The translations under genes were made by a program, and so were the position numbers. The notes beneath the pieces are model-generated. The model was not told the DNA's origin and ran no database searches. It was given only the letters and a program-made list of their open reading frames with translations. DNA of 64,000 nucleotides, taken from Lingula anatina (lineage: Eukaryota > Brachiopoda > Lingulata > Lingulida > Lingulidae). How positions within the stretch are numbered: position 1 is the stretch's first letter; each line of letters begins with the position of its first letter. The DNA lies in the NCBI RefSeq assembly GCF_001039355.2, contig NW_019775092.1:362067-426066 (forward strand). The letters are read 5' to 3'. Shown piece after piece: positions 61,952-64,000 of this stretch.

Positions 61952-63791
61952 ATGAAAAAGAAAGCGATCTTCCTCACCATCACGACAGCCTGCGTAGTAA
62001 CACTGATTTCGCTGGCCTATTTTACAGGTAACTATCATATTTAACTCTAATTTTTTGTAGAAAAATTACAAAATTTAAATTCATAAAAACATTCATCCTT
62101 GCGACATAAATAGGTCTGATTCATGCAATTTTAAAAATTCTAGAATTCACAAATATTAGAAAAACGTGTTTCAAAAGCCTTGGTTTTAGCAATAATCAAG
62201 TTATTAAGCATCAAACTTCACAAAGTTAAACGCAAATGTTTTGACATAACTTTTCACCATAAACAAGGACATCTTATCAGGCAATGGACTATTGTATTCC
62301 TGGCAAATTTAACCAGAAATGTTTTCTTTTGAGCTTTAGTGTGAATCGTAACTTTCAAAGCATGAAGCAAAGTCCTTATTCCCTTATACTTTTTATCAGC
62401 ATTTTAAGATATTGACGGAAAATTTTTGACGAAAAATCAGTTTATTGTGGCATTTATGAAGACACCAAGACGACAAAGATTTAATGGGTACGAATCTTGC
62501 AGGAATTTACAAAGCCATGTCAATTGATGGAGAAAAGGGAGTAATAAAAGGTAGTGGAACTTCTCTGCGAACCCCTAACAACTTGCCCAAACGCAATCAA
62601 AAACACGACGCCATAGATAAAGGAATCTGGGAGGTAATTAGTTTAACGTTTATTATGCAGTCATTGTTAACTTTACCATGGTACTGACTTACAACTACTG
62701 TAGTTCTTACACGAGGTAAAAACCACAAGGCATTTAAGTTAATTCATACTATTTATTTACTGATTTCCAATTGCCTTCTCTCTTTTTCTCTCTGTCTACT
62801 CCATTCAATCTCCCGCGGTGTTCTCAGGGTTGAAATTACTAGGCAAATTTCAATTTTAACTTGCTCTATATTCGAAGCTTTTTTGCTTACGTTACTTATA
62901 TTATCTCATCTTTTTATATGCGTTATATTTTTATTGACCAATTTTACTAAACGTTTAAAAACGTTAAGAGAACTTTTTTGAAACATCTTTCAGTCGTTCG
63001 GTTGGCACAAGGTACCTCAGAATTGGGTATCTTCCGTAATCAGGCGAAAACAAAGGTTACAAGACAGATGCAGCGCCCGCAAAACTGCTCTGTTCAACTA
63101 TTTAAAGAGACCAAGATGGATTATAGTGGAGGACAAATATAAACTAATATTGTGCACTATGTTCAAAGCAGCAAGTCGTAATTGGAGAAATGTGTATCAG
63201 ATTCTTTCCGGCCGTCAGGATCCTGCCACTGTTGTTTTCAAGGCCGGAAAAAATTACTATACCCATTTATATTCCAATGTCAGCAAGAACAACAGCATGC
63301 GCTTAGCAAGTTATCTGAAGGTCTTAGTGGTGCGACACCCACTAGAGAGACTCGTGTCGGCGTATAAGGAACAGGTTTTGTTCAAGCGTTTAGGTCCCAG
63401 AGTGAAAACTTATATAAACCAGCAATATAAGAGGAACATTACTTTGCAAAAACATATTTCCTTTTCGGATTTCCTGCAGTATATAGCAGACAATGGACCA
63501 AAGAATGCCCACTGGGCTTTGGTCGAGGATTTTTGCAAACCCTGTGACGTTCAGTATGACGTCATCGTTCATCATGAAGATCTTACCACCGACGCGCTTA
63601 AAGTCATGCGTCTACTTGGCGCCGAACACCTGATAGCACAATTCCCGTCATCTCATCGCGAGATTGAGGTCTACCGCAACGAGACTCTCATACAAAAATA
63701 TTATAGCGGGATAGGTAAAAAACTGTTTCTAAAGGTCTGGGATATTTACAAAGAAGAGGCAAGCTTCCTCGTATATAAATTAGATCTTTGA
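61952..63791 (+). CDS. Carbohydrate sulfotransferase, unit 6 (three exons)
   Basis: Exons 61952-62027, 62503-62633 and 62994-63791 give 334 aa. This is the most diverged intact copy: loop TMFKAASRNW, KAGKNYY instead of KGRK.YY, GIGKKLFLKVW instead of GID.xLLK.VW, and VYKLDL at the end. The 3'-phosphate motif VVRHPLERLVS and the FCKPCDVQYDVIVHHEDL block are unchanged, so activity is plausible. It shares LKRPRWIIVED with unit 1 rather than its neighbour unit 5. AATAAA is at 63938-63943. Confidence 0.9.
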
Positions 63792-64000
63792 ATGCATGTC
63801 ATAATACGGCACATGCATGCTGAATTTCCATTAGAATCATAATCGAACGGCAACAATATTGCAAAAAAATTAAATGCGGGTGGTATCAGAATTTAAATTA
63901 AAAACGGGCTACTATGTATTTGTACATTGAACCAAGCAATAAAAATATAGTGAACTCAGCTAGGTGTATATTAAACATTCCGTGACGCTATGACGTAAAT
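63792..64000. other. 3' flank of unit 6
   Basis: Matches the 3' flanks of units 1, 3 and 5, including the poly(A) signal and AACATTCCGTGACGCTATGA. The array may continue beyond the window. Confidence 0.7.

Overview
The window is intron-rich, AT-rich animal nuclear DNA. Dinucleotide microsatellites are frequent, coding exons are short and flanked by GT/AG sites, and the genes are animal types: a type II Golgi-style sulfotransferase family, a CARD plus leucine-rich-repeat protein, and an amidated neuropeptide precursor. Nothing bacterial is present. A marine lophotrochozoan, possibly a mollusc, fits the gene types and the roughly 1-2% heterozygosity, but the sequence does not fix the species.

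Layout. 1-5505: repeat-rich DNA with a (CGACGG)n plus 28-base palindrome motif and two unrecognised minus-strand open frames (one interrupted by a single TGA). It ends in a 127-N gap. 5633-16733: no gene I can support; it holds microsatellites, a small inverted-repeat element (9914-10108) and a large foldback with arms of about 0.7 kb (11347-12996). 16734-23805: a plus-strand gene with an upstream 138-base coding exon and a 2.3-kb last exon encoding a proline-rich region, a CARD-like domain and about ten ribonuclease-inhibitor-type LRRs, with no NACHT. 26996-37311: almost certainly the other haplotype of 20240-40929, inserted between two single-N junctions, so the second CARD-LRR copy at 28276-30551 is best read as an allele. 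37313-43466: return to the first haplotype, with a 716-N gap whose flanks are the same 1,073 bases. 45448-46461: a three-exon neuropeptide precursor with FLHG-type repeats, possibly with a TATA-driven non-coding first exon near 39904-40046. 47200-64000: a tandem array of carbohydrate sulfotransferase genes, four intact (334 aa each) and two relics.

The most useful results are three. First, spliced by hand, the neuropeptide precursor is complete at 137 aa and predicts LFLHG-amide, LFLHGS-amide and EFLHGRL-amide; I do not recognise the family. Second, the haplotype junctions expose a polymorphic Tc1/mariner-like insertion: one haplotype has an empty TA site, the other has the two ends of an element with 15-base inverted repeats. 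Third, the sulfotransferase array shows how units are gained, broken and patched.

The genes do not form one pathway. The sulfotransferases would act in the Golgi on glycans, the neuropeptide in the secretory pathway of neurons or endocrine cells, and the CARD-LRR protein in the cytosol. The rest is intronic or intergenic. All exon joins are from reading splice signals and frame; none was tested with RNA data.
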